Made by a program: the position numbers and the translations under genes. From Balamuthia mandrillaris (lineage: Eukaryota; Discosea; Longamoebia; Balamuthiidae), in contig JAVKOQ010000075.1 in assembly GCA_031835245.1 (NCBI GenBank), forward strand, positions 1-64,000: 64,000 nucleotides of DNA. The letters run 5' to 3'. Shown here in pieces: positions 11,545 through 21,794 of the stretch (positions are counted from its first letter, which is position 1; each line of letters opens with the position of its first letter). The notes under the pieces are model-generated. The model was not told the origin of the DNA. It saw nothing but the letters and a program-made list of their open reading frames with translations, and ran no database searches.

Positions 11545-13885
11545 TCAATCAGAAAGCTCCAAGTCATCCTCAAAGTTAACCACGTTGGAGCCGCCCTCTC
11601 TCCTCAGCTTGGCCTTCCTCACGTACCATACCACAGCGACGCCCGCCGCGAACACCACCACCAGCAGCACCACCCCACCGACCACCCCGCCGAGCACCGG
11701 GGCCATCCAATCCTCGTCCCCTCCCTCCTCCGTCTTGGCCGCATCATCCAAGGCTCCTATATCATCGTTATCGCCACCATCGTCCGCATTACCGTCGCCA
11801 TCCTCGTTATAGCCGTCATCGCCATCAGTATAGCCGTAGCCATCTTCAACGCCGTCTTCTCCGTCGCCATCGCCACCGTCGGAGGGAGAGCCCGTTAGAA
11901 TGACGCTAAAGTCGGTGAAGTGGGGAGTCACGGCGGTTAAGAGCAGAGGCTCCACGCTGGCGATGGTTGTGTTCTCCAAGCAAATCCACTCCTTGAGCGT
12001 TACGTTCAGGTATGCTATACATACGTCCGTCTGTTTTGTTGGGGTTGTTTTGTGTTGGAGTCAGAATGGAACAAAGTTAAATAGAAGAAAGAAGAAAGAA
12101 GAAGGAAAAGCAAAGAAAGAAAACATGAATGAATGAAAGAAGAAGAAGAAGAAGAAGAAGAAGAAGAAGAAGAAGAAGAAGAAGAAGAAGAAGAAGAAGA
12201 AGAAGAAGAAGAAGAAGAAGAAGAAGAAGAAGAAGAACAAGAAGAAGAACAAGAAGAACAAGAACAACAAGAACAACAAGAAGAAGATGATGATGATGAT
12301 GATGATGAACAAGAAGAAGAAGAAGAAGAAGAAGAAGAAGAAGAAGAAGAAGAACAAGAACAAGAACAAGAACAAGAACAAGAACAAGAACAAGAACAAG
12401 AAGCAAAGAAAACAGAAAACAGAAAACGTACCACGTTAACCTCACGAACAGGTGCCAAAACAATCCTGACTGGCGAAAGGAATCCCTTCTCCCCCAACTC
12501 CTCCCCACTCGTTAAATCTCTAGCTCTCAGCGTGACAACAGGGGACACAATCTTCTCAGCAAAGCCCTCTTCATCTTCTCCCAACAGCTCTGCCAAAGCG
12601 GTGAACGAAGTCGGCTCAACAGTCAAACGGGTCCCTACGGCAAAAGTGTTTTCTGCAAACTCCACTCTGCCAATAAGCGAGCCGGTGTCGATGTTGGTAA
12701 GAGGCAATAACGTTTTGTAGGAGAGGTCGAGGGAGGAGAGATCGGTCTCCAAAGCAGTCACAATGGTTGAGCTCTCCTTTTCTTGTTCGCACAGCGAAGC
12801 ATCCGCGACGCATTGCCCATCGCTGCACAGAAAACCTGTATTCGTGCCGACTATCTCTTCTTTCCTCCTGGTTGTTTGGACGTCTGGAAGAAGACAGGTG
12901 GTTACGCAGCTGCGAGTGTAACACGAGTTTGGGTCGTAGGAGAAGGAGGTCCATATTCTTGTAGGGCACAACGCTGTGGCTAGTGCTCTTGTTGTACAAA
13001 CGCCGTTTGCTGAATGGCAGCTAATGTTTCGTTCCATTCCGAGTGTTCATTGGTAAGTAACAAAAAAGAAAGAAGAAAAGGAAGAGGAGCAAAGTACAGC
13101 AAAAGGCCGTCACAAGGAGCTTTTTCGCCAGAAACTATGCAGCCACCTACAAACTCTTCACTCTCGCAATAATTCGGATGTCGTTCTATAATGATGAATA
13201 GGAAGAGGTTAAAATATGTTTTCCAAACGCAAATAACTCAAACCCAAAAAAAATAACAAACAACAAAAAAACAAAAACAAAACGTACCAATTGTGCAATC
13301 GAAACCAGCATAGCCCTGATTACAAATGCACAAGGATTCTCCTGAACTATAATCCTTGTAAGCCAGCCATTAGTTCCGCACCTGGAGCATTGCTCCTCCC
13401 AAATGGGCTCCAACTGGGCGACCGTTTCGGCGTTTTTGTAAAGATCCCTCATTCGAGGGCACGTTGCCAAAGTGGAATAAACGGCGGTGCTCTCCTTGTA
13501 GAACGGTTCCAAGTCGGCCAGACAACCCATGCAAGTCGGGAATTGGGCTTCAACACAGCTACAAAAGCGAAGAAAACGAAGGAGAAAAACCATTTTTAAA
13601 ACATACCATACACATTCAGAAAAAGAACAAGACGGCAAGCAAAGATATAAAAACAGAAAAAAATAAAACACCATGTAACACAAGAGATAACAGAAAAGAA
13701 CATAAGAGAACGTACCCACAAAAAGGGACAGGACCCAACGCAAAAAATTCCTTGCACTTGTACAAACTAATCTCCACGTCACGCAAAATTGGCGTTTTGC
13801 AGACTCCAGTGGGGGAGGTACACTCTTGTGGTCGTACCATCTGTAACGCACACAACGAAACAAAGGTAAACAAAAGCAACTTCAT
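11545..13885 (-). CDS. single-pass membrane protein with EGF-like and GPS-like segments
   Basis: The signal peptide (13885-13830) leads into a Cys-rich ectodomain. An EGF-like piece (CICNQGYAGFDC, about 13325-13290) follows, then a long beta-rich region without Cys. After it come ICLENTTIA..TAVTPHFTDFSVI (about 11960-11905), which resembles the end of a GPS/GAIN motif, an acidic Asp/Gly tract, and one transmembrane helix (APVLGGVVGGVVLLVVVF). The cytosolic tail is about 24 residues. To reach the EGF-like frame a 35-nt GTGCGG..ATTATAG intron (about 13335-13369) must be removed; a 1-nt sequence error is the alternative. The largest intron is a (CTT)n/(CTTGTT)n tract in sense. GAIN assignment is inference from a short motif. 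No enzymatic domain is seen. Confidence 0.72.
12137..12405. repeat. GAA, GAACAA and GAT repeat in intron
   Basis: About 270 bp of (GAA)n with CAAGAA hexamers and one (GAT)5 block occupy an intron of the minus-strand receptor gene, and are therefore CTT-rich in sense. Confidence 0.97.
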
Positions 13886-13993
13886 GGTTGGGAAGTCTTG
13901 CTGCTCTGTGCTTTACGTGTGGAAGCAACAAGTGCGGCTTAGGTTTGACTTGTTTTCACTGCAAAAGCACCGGACCCTATAATTATTTAATTA

Positions 13994-14601
13994 TCAATCT
14001 CTCCACACCTTGGAGCTTTTGAGGCAAACAGGATCGTGGTACGCCTTGCACAACTTGGTAAGCTGTGGAAGTTGGTTGGAGAGCTGTTCTGTTTCCTTGA
14101 ACACGATTGGTCTCTCTGGAACAATAGCAGATTCACGAACAAGAGCAGCAGTGGCAGAGGCTTAAGGACCAACGTGAGGACAGTCTTCTTTATCAATCTC
14201 CTTCCATTCCTTGGCCGCTTTTTCCAACATATCTAATGCTGATCCTGGCGTGTACTTGTAGTTACAGCGTATTGCACCTCGTGTATGCCAACGCACACAC
14301 CCAGTGGTGCAGTCCCGGACCGTGTTAGATCTAGAGAGGGAGAGAGACTGGCAAAACTGTGGTTAGGTGTTGTTTTTGCTGTTGGAAAAGAAAAGAATTT
14401 CGCACACCTTGAGCATTTTCTCTGGCCCATGTACAGAATACTGCCACTGTAGTTCTTCAGCAACTCGTATGTTGAAAGCATTCCAAAGTTTTTGTCAAAG
14501 AATCCGAGAGATTGAGCACAGCAGCCAAAACTGTAATGGCAAGTGGCTCGGTTAGCCCGCAGCTTCATCCAAAACAGCTCGTGCATGTTGAGCGTGGACA
14601 T
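13994..14601 (-). CDS. small Cys-rich protein, unrecognised
   Basis: The most protein-like frame starts at MSTLNMHELFWMKL (14601) and splices at ..RKC/SR to SNTVRDCTTGC. It continues through GSALDMLEKAAKEWKEID to a TAA at 14164-14162. After the stop, the same frame carries ..RPIVFKETEQLSNQLPQL and ends at TGA 13994-13996. A 54-nt intron, GTCCTT...TTCCAG (about 14169-14116), would remove the stop and keep the frame. Readthrough or a shorter protein ending at 14162 are alternatives. An upstream in-frame ATG exists at 14754, but the residues there look non-coding. There are about eight Cys residues and no signal peptide or membrane helix from the chosen start. I do not recognise a family. Confidence 0.5.
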
Positions 14602-15031
14602 GTTTTGTGATGGACTCCGCCCCCACCTTGCTTGCTTGACACCAAGGTGGGCAAAGAAGAGGCATCCACGAACCAAGATGGGAGAGAAGGTGCTTGACGC
14701 AACGAGCATCGACGAGCTTTCCCAACTTGCAGGGCATCTCTCTAATATTTTCAAATTTCTATTACATGACGATATTCCTTGTCCATTTCCCTTTTTTTTT
14801 TCACATTCTCTATCCTTTTTTTTCCTTTTCCCTGTTTTGCTTCTTCGTTCTTTTTGCTGTTCATTCGTTTTTGCTTTGCTCCCGATAGTTACGATGCTAT
14901 TTATCTGCTCTTTTATTAAAAGAGATAGAAACCAAATTTGTATAGAAATTAATGAATGATCCCCTGGTAACGCATTTTATTGCTTTCCGCGCGGAGAAAA
15001 AAGAACAAGAAAATCAGAGCGCAAAACGGAA
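14602..15031. other. intergenic, T-rich
   Basis: This gap lies between a minus-strand and a plus-strand gene. It is T-rich, with several ttttttt runs at 14795-14825. No gene or clear CCAAT element was seen. Confidence 0.4.
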
Positions 15032-16498
15032 ATGAACGGACGTGAGACAGGCGGCTGGGTTGCCGCCCAGAAGACGGGCAGCAAAAAGGAGGCCATTGCG
15101 GAACGAAGGCACATGCGAAACAGCTTGGGTAGATGCAGGGGTCTTACAGTCGAGCAGCACAGCTCTGCCAGTTCAGCGGATGAAACCGGGTCAAGTTCTT
15201 CCTCGGGTGAAGGCGGCGAGAAACGAGGCATGCGCAGACAACACCGAGAAAACGAGCAAGTGATACAAGTGCACAACCGAGAAGAATTTGAAGAAGAAGA
15301 GGACGTTATTTCAGGCAGCTCTGAAGATGAAAAACCGGCAAAACAAACTAAAGTCGGAGGAGAAGAGGACGAAGAAGCACAACAAAAACACATTGCAAGA
15401 AGAACCAGAGGAAGTAGCGTTGTGCGAAGAGACACCCTTGTCCTCCTGAAAGACGGCCAAGACGTCGAATTCTGTCGAACCACAAAAACTTTCTGGAACC
15501 AACAACGCCTCACCCTGGAATGTTGGTTCCGTCGTCAACCCTATCACCCCGGCAACCTCCTTCAGCTCGTCGTCGAAGTGGACAACCAACACAACAAACG
15601 AGAGGTCCATTCGCTGACGGCTCACATCGAGGCGAGGAAAGCGGGAGAGAGCAAATATTGGCAGGTGGAAAACAGCAGGAAGGAGTATCACGCAACGGAG
15701 CAACAAAGCGGAAAGTTTCCCGTGTTGGGCGGCCAAAAGTACGAAGGAAAGCTGGTGTTTGTTGTCCCGGAGAAAGAAAGCTTGTCGAGAAGCGTTGTTC
15801 ACTCGGAGAGAGAGAAAGAAATGCAAAACTGGGAGGTAAAAATCCAACAAGCTCTATCCGGCTCTTCGGGCGGAACCAAAACGAGAAGACCCAAACAAGC
15901 TTCAAACAATGGTTCTTCTTCTGCGTCGTCAACTCCTTCCTCTTCTTCGGAAAAGAAAGAAAACAAAAAAATGGGGGATTGGGAAGCAATGCTGAAGGGC
16001 AGCTTTGCTCCTCCATTCCTGGACAACGTGAAGGAGGAAAAGCAGACAGAGGAGAAAGGAAGGGTTAAAGATAGCTCTTCCTCAGCTTCGGCAACGTCTT
16101 CCTCTTCTTCAGACAAGAAAGAAAAAAGAAAAATGGAGAATTGGGAAGCAATGCTGAAGGGCAGCTTTGCTCCTCCGTTCATGGATACAGTGAAGGAGGA
16201 AAAGCAGAGAGAGGAGAAAGGAAGGGTTAAAGATAGCTCTTCTTCTGCGTCGTCAACGCCTGCCTCTTCTTCGGACAAGAAAGAAAACAAAAAATTGGAG
16301 GATTGGGAAGCAATGCTGAAGGACAGCTTTTCTCCTCCATTCCTGGACAAAGTGAAGGAGGAGAAGCAGAGAGAGGAGAAAGGAAGGGTGTGGGCGCTCG
16401 TTGTGACGATCGCCTTCAAGAAAAAGTTTGGAGCTTCCACCGTGAGAGCGATGTTGCCTCTTGACATTGTTGTTCCTGACGAAGAAAACGTGAGCTGA
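15032..16498 (+). CDS. intronless protein with possible arrestin-like sheet and three 54-residue repeats
   Basis: A single 488-residue exon. The first 125 residues are charged and Ser/Glu-rich. Residues 125-260 are beta-rich; the segment LLQLVVEVDNQHNKREVHSL resembles the opening strands of an arrestin-C fold. Residues 295-455 are three direct repeats of 54 codons centred on DWEAMLKGSFAPPFLD, each followed by a Glu/Lys linker and a Ser run. The last 45 residues (VWALVVTIAFKKKF..LPLDIVV) again look like a beta sheet, as if the repeats were inserted into a beta domain. The repeats are nearly identical in DNA with a constant 162-bp period. Function is unknown and the arrestin link is weak. Confidence 0.65.
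   Translation: MNGRETGGWVAAQKTGSKKEAIAERRHMRNSLGRCRGLTVEQHSSASSADETGSSSSSGEGGEKRGMRRQHRENEQVIQVHNREEFEEEEDVISGSSEDEKPAKQTKVGGEEDEEAQQKHIARRTRGSSVVRRDTLVLLKDGQDVEFCRTTKTFWNQQRLTLECWFRRQPYHPGNLLQLVVEVDNQHNKREVHSLTAHIEARKAGESKYWQVENSRKEYHATEQQSGKFPVLGGQKYEGKLVFVVPEKESLSRSVVHSEREKEMQNWEVKIQQALSGSSGGTKTRRPKQASNNGSSSASSTPSSSSEKKENKKMGDWEAMLKGSFAPPFLDNVKEEKQTEEKGRVKDSSSSASATSSSSSDKKEKRKMENWEAMLKGSFAPPFMDTVKEEKQREEKGRVKDSSSSASSTPASSSDKKENKKLEDWEAMLKDSFSPPFLDKVKEEKQREEKGRVWALVVTIAFKKKFGASTVRAMLPLDIVVPDEENVS
15960..16395 (+). repeat. three 162-bp coding tandem repeats
   Basis: The string gggaagcaatgctgaag recurs at 15981, 16143 and 16305, giving an exact 162-bp (54-codon) period. Copies differ by scattered substitutions such as DWEAMLK versus NWEAMLK. 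Confidence 0.95.
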
Positions 16499-16606
16499 AA
16501 AAAAGAAGAGCTTTATCCTTTTTTTTCTCCTGTTTTCACAAAAACTTTCTTACACAGAATATATTTGTTATACTCCCTCTATCCACAACTTTACTAGCAT
16601 CGCATT

Positions 16607-19415
16607 TTAAATACGATGACTAACATGTCCCAACAACAGAAAAGAGCTGACCCGCAGCAAGACAGCTATCCCCGCCAGAACGGCAACCGACTCCCAAACC
16701 CCCAAACTGAAATCGAACAGCTCTACGACATCGTCTATGTTGCCGAGGCAGCCGCTCACCTCGCATTCGAAGCTGTCTACCGGCAAGTCGGTCACGTTCA
16801 CCGATTGGCCGTTGATCAGGACGGACTCGGTGGTCAGCTCGCAGGTCTGGGTGTTGCAGGGGATCGTCTGGTCCAAGAATTGTTGTTGCACCACCGCATC
16901 AAAGGCGTATTTGTACATTGATGTCCAGTATAGCCATATGAACCAGTCTGATAGTTATGTAGAAGACAACAAGAGAACGGTCATAAGACAAAGAGTGAGG
17001 AGAGAGCGTCAAGGAGAAGGATAAAGTACCAGGAATATTTGCAGGAAGGATGAAAAAGCCAGAATAGGTGGTCCATAGGATCATAGGAATGGTGAGAACG
17101 ATGTTGCCAACCTCGGCACTGGGGCTGACAGCGGCTGCGCTAAGGCCGAGCTGATAGTTGGCATCGATCAACAACCACGTCACCAAAAAGAATACGAAGA
17201 AGGATTCAACGCTGTTGTGGAACCCCACTGTCCAATACATGGTGGTGGTGTAGAGAATGACGGAGACAAGATAAATGGGAAAGTTGATGATAGTTAACAC
17301 CATGTAGTACATCCAACTGCTGTACATTTTTTTCTCATGCTCTCTTTTGAGCAAAGGTCTGATCGGAGGTACTGAGAGAAGAAAGGAGAGCGAGAGAGAG
17401 AGAGCGAGCGAGCGCAAGAGAAAGAAAGGAGAGTAAGTTTTTTAATCCAAGAAGAAGGATAACGATAATGAGAAGAGGAAAAGACAGAAGATGTACCTGA
17501 AGATACGGTGGCTAAAGCGGGAGGAAAGCCGGCAGTCATTTGAACAAAATAGATAAGACCAAACCAATCCCTCATGCTTTCTTGGTCTACAGGCAGTTGA
17601 TACCACACGAAGCCAGTCACGAAACCAAATACAAGGAACTGCAGGATTGTGGTCCAGAACAAGAGCGGATCTCGCCATGTTTCTCTTGCAGTGCGTAACG
17701 ACAATACCCAAAACTGTTAAGGGTTTCGTTTAGTGGAAGCAAAACATCAACGATTGAAAGGTGGCGAACCTCTGTCCATTTGTGAGTAAGATACTTCTTG
17801 AAGGGATGAGAAGGAGTAGAATCCAACGAGCTGCTAGTTTCATCTTCATCGTCATCGTCTTCCTGAATATCAATAGTCGAGGACACAGGAGAACCGTCCG
17901 TCAAGAAGTACTTCTTCCTGTTGTTGGATCTAGGCCACTCCTCCTGAAGCATGCGAACTGTCTCTACGCTAGTAATGCTCTCTGCATCGTTCTTGTCAAC
18001 GCGAATCAGGTCCACTATCAGATAGATTCAACACATTAGTACGTCATATTGAAGGAGAGAGAAGAGAGAAGCGAGGGGGAGAGAGAAACGAAAAAAAAAA
18101 CGACAAAAAGGGTTATGCGTAAATATTGTGCAAATAGGCGATAAGAGGTGCGTAGTATAAAACGTAACTACGACCTCGATATGGATTCACCAAGCATTGC
18201 TGCTGCTTAAGAGCAGCATTGTTCTCCCATACCTCCGACCATAAGTTTCAGTTAAAGTCGTGAAAACCACGTTTTAAAACTTACGTAAAATAGATATGGC
18301 CAACGCAGAAAACGACAAAAGAAAAGCAAGGAAACATAACTAGCAAAGAAAGAAGAATTGAAATAAACGTACGAAAGTAATCAGCAGGATTCTGGAAACG
18401 AGGGCATTTAAAGTTCAACGCAGAAAAGTATGCAATGGACTCGGCGACGCTTCCGAAATAAACCACTTTGCCCTCCGACATCAGCAAAAGCTTGTCAAAC
18501 TTACTGAAGATCTCGTAACGCGGTTGATGGATTGTACAGACAATGGTTCGGCCTCTCTCGGCCAATCGACGTAATGTGTTAACGAGCGACAACGACACAG
18601 CGCTGTCTAGCCCAGTTGTTGGTTCATCCAAAAAGAGCAGCTCTTGAAAAAGCAAGTGTTTATCAGAAACCCAAAGAAGGATATCCAGAGAGGAAGTAAG
18701 GGGAAAGAGAAGAAGCAAGGGGAGAGGAAAACAAGAAGAGAAAAGAAGAGAAAGGTTACTTGGGTTGGTAATAAGTTCTGCCCCAATGGCTGTTCGTTTG
18801 GCTTCGCCTCCAGATATTCCTCGTTTCAGTTCGTTACCAATTCTCGTATCAGCACACGAACCCAGGCCCATCTCTTCAATGACGACCTCCACCAGCTCTT
18901 TCTTCTGTGCCACTGTCAGTCCCATTCCTTTGAGCTGAAGCATGGCTGCATAGAAGAGGGTTTCTCTGACAGTCGTTGTGGCAAAGAAGAGATCTTTCTG
19001 CTGAACGTATGCGAATTCTTTTCTGCGCAACCCGCGTCTCTCGTTCTACAAGGAAAAAAATGGGAGGTAATAGTTTTAAACACCTTTGAAGCGAAGAGAG
19101 AATAGAGAGAGAGAGAGAGAGAGAGAGAAGAAGTTATTTCACTTACGTTAACAAAAATGTCACCGGTGAGAGTGCCTCCTTTGATCCGCTTTGCAAGGAT
19201 ATCCAACATGGTTGTCTTACCAGCACCTTTTTTTTTGTTAAGCAAACCGTGAGAAGACAACAGCTCATTAGAACGACCCAAGAAAAGAAGGAGACGCAAT
19301 ACATACCAGAAGGACCCATGATGGCGAGCAACTCTCCAGCCTGAACCGCTCCTTCGACGTCGAACAGGATTTGTTTCCTTTTGCTTTGTTTCTGCAGCAA
19401 CAAATGAGTTCGGAG

Positions 19416-19471
<56 letters not shown>

Positions 19472-20079
19472 GACGAAAGAAGGCAAGGCGCTGAAAAGCA
19501 GAGAGCAGAAGAGAGAAGCAAAGAAGCAGAGCGAGAGAGCAATAGCAAGAGAGCCATAGTGAGAGAGAGAGAGAGAGAGAGCAGGGAGTTACGTTGTCTT
19601 TGCCAAACTTCCACCACTTGCGCTTCACGTCGACAAAGTAGTTGAATTTTTCCCACCGAAGGCTGATAGGGTCGCTGACCTGCGTGAACAGTTTTGCCGT
19701 CGAAAGAACGTTTTCACTGTCCTGTTGCACTTTGGTTTTGAGTGTGTTAATTGTTTTTTTTTAAAAAAAAAAAAGAGTCAGAAAATAACTGTTGCTCAAA
19801 AGAGTTACCTTCACGTTCTTCTTCGCTCTCTTCGTCATGCTCTTCACCTAGGTCTTCCTCTTCTGCCTCTTCATCACTTGAGTAGTAGTCTTGTGAAGAT
19901 GACTCTGCTATTCTTTCTTGCTCCGGAGATTTGTCCTCACCGTGCTCACTGCTGGCACCCTCCTCCGAAGAAGAAGAAGAAGAGGAGGAGGAGAAGGACA
20001 ACACAGCTTTGTCAGGGGGACTGTGGTTGCTCTCGTCGGATAGTTGCGAGTCGGACGTTCCTAGGATAGGTTCCGTCAT
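16607..20079 (-). CDS. ABCG-family half-transporter
   Basis: A multi-exon gene with the order nucleotide-binding domain then membrane domain, as in the White/BCRP (ABCG) subfamily of lipid and drug exporters. After an acidic Ser-rich N-tail come RKQILFDVEGAVQAGELLAI and Walker A GPSG/AGKTT, split by an intron near 19310-19230. Next are a Q-loop (YVQQKDLFF), signature ISGGEAKRTAIG, Walker B LLFLDEPTTGLDS, H-loop TIHQPR and the ABCG-typical NPADYF/LDLI, split by a 357-nt intron. The membrane half shows REWRDPLL-type sequence (TARETWRDPLLFWT) and several hydrophobic helices. It also has a large Cys-containing loop before the last helix (CNTQTCELTTESV). Half-size means it must dimerise. The start MTEPILG (20079) was preferred to an in-frame ATG at 20151. 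Substrate cannot be inferred. Confidence 0.92.
18139..18217 (-). ncRNA. possible intron-encoded two-hairpin RNA
   Basis: Inside the 357-nt ABCG intron, which lacks microsatellites, two stems can be folded. GAGGT/ACCTC (18145-18149 with 18173-18177) encloses GTAGT/ACTAC (18152-18156 with 18167-18171). A separate GCTGCT/AGCAGC stem (18202-18217) has a TAAG loop. On the sense strand an ACA lies shortly after the first hairpin, as in H/ACA guide RNAs. No H box was found, so the class is uncertain. Confidence 0.2.
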
Positions 20080-20400
20080 TGTGGCGGTTGTCCTGTTATC
20101 CACCGAAGTGCAGTGTAGTGGTGGTGGTTGCTGGTGTTGCGGGTACACCAAAACAAAGGAGAAGTGGAGGAAGAAGGGCCTTTCATTTGCTGCGCTTCCT
20201 TGTATGTCGCTTTTTTCTAGAAAAAAATTTTTTTTGGTTGATCTAACGGAGAATATTTGTTAATGGATAAAACACGCCATTGGTGGAATAACCTCCAAAA
20301 TGGCAAATTTTTGGCCAATGGGGACTGGTTACGCTTCATTTATTAGAGGGTGCTGACGTCAATTCAACAGAGTTGCGAGGATAGGAGACAGGACAGGAGA
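20080..20400 (-). promoter_or_regulatory. ABCG promoter region with CCAAT and CRE-like sites
   Basis: Two CCAAT pentamers occur, one per strand (20279-20283 and 20315-20319). A TGACGTCA palindrome lies near 20354. All are 200-275 bp upstream of the transporter start. Confidence 0.4.
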
Positions 20401-20410
20401 CAGAGCAGAG

Positions 20411-20800
20411 AGAAGAAGAAGAAGAAGAAGAAGAAGAAGAAGAAGAAGAAGAAGAAGAAGAAGAAGAAGAACAAGAAGAAGAAGAAGAAGAAGAAGAAGA
20501 AGAAGAAGAAGAAGAACAAGAACAAGAACAAGAACAAGAACAAGAACAAGAAGAAGAACAAGAAGAAGAACAAGAACAAGAACAAGAACAAGAACAAGAA
20601 CAAGAACAAGAACAAGAACAAGAACAAGAACAAGAACAAGAACAAGAAGAAGAACAAGAACAAGAAGAAGAACAAGAACAAGAACAAGAACAAGAAGAAG
20701 AACAAGAACAAGAACAAGAACAAGAACAAGAACAAGAACAAGAACAAGAAGAACAAGAACTAGAAGAAGAACAAGAACTAGAACTAGAACAACAAAACGG
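20411..20800. repeat. GAA and GAACAA repeat, intergenic
   Basis: About 390 bp of (GAA)n grading into (GAACAA)n and finally GAACTA variants, between the CASTOR-like and ABCG genes. It has a coding-like open frame on both strands only because of its composition. Confidence 0.97.
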
Positions 20801-20899
20801 TTGGAGGATTGAGTTGGGCGAAGAGAGAAGGAATGGTGGCTCAATCCTCCAGGATGTCTCTTTTTTGCAATTAAAATTTTTTTGCTGTGCATCGTTCAT

Positions 20900-21391
20900 T
20901 CATGAAAGATTAGATACAATAAACTTGTCTTTCTCCTGCTGAAGCGCTGAAACAGCTTTTGAGAAGTTGGGTTCGTCCACCTGTTTATAGCAAAACAGTT
21001 TGATTCTAAGGAGGAGCATAGAGCAGAGAGCAGAGGAGATGGCGAAAGAAAAGAAAAAGCAGAGAGCAAACGACGAAAGATAGATAGATCATACCAGTAC
21101 ATGATCCGTAAGAAAAGTGCTAATGTAGAAGAGGCTGACATTCGCCCGAGAGATGGGAGCAACCAAAGAAGCAACAATTCCTGTTTCTGTGAAGCCCAGA
21201 GGACCGTCTGCCACTTTGATCAACCTCCAGCAGTCATCGCCTGGTGTCGTCAGAGAATTGGGTGAAAAATTCTGATAAACTGAATCCTCTAAAATCAGAG
21301 AATATTCGTCTTCTATTGCTGTATAAGAGAAGAATGTTTTTCCTCTGTAGTCCAATAGAAGGCAACAGATATGAGAACAAAACAACTGAGG

Positions 21392-21435
<44 letters not shown>

Positions 21436-21745
21436 GGGAGAAGAGAGAACGAACGAGCAGGGCCAAAAGAGTTCTTTCAATAATAAATGGCCAATAGAAT
21501 CCTTTGCTTCTTCCACTGGTGTGCACAAGTGTAACCGTTCGTTGGGGAGCGCCAAACGTTTTGGGGGTTTAGACTTGCATGGTGCCTCACCAGATGAGCG
21601 ACCCCGTGCTCTCCTTGAACGAAGGACAGACAATTCAAGCTGGTCCAACCCCTCCGTCATGATTGTAAAAGTCTCCTTCAAACTGTCGATGGCTTCGTGT
21701 ATCCGTTCTTCTGGAACCTTTTTGCGTTGAGATTATAACGGCTGT

Positions 21746-21794
<49 letters not shown>

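Noticed and set aside
12133..12420. Poly-Glu, poly-Ser/Cys and poly-Leu frames across the GAA repeat
   Set aside because: Every frame of a trinucleotide repeat is open; the repeat sits in an intron.
18139..18217. tRNA gene in the ABCG intron
   Set aside because: No T-loop GGTTCRA or acceptor-stem pairing was found; only simple hairpins.
20350..20899. Lys/Asn- or Ser/Cys-rich open frames over the GAA/GAACAA tract
   Set aside because: Composition artefact in an intergenic repeat.
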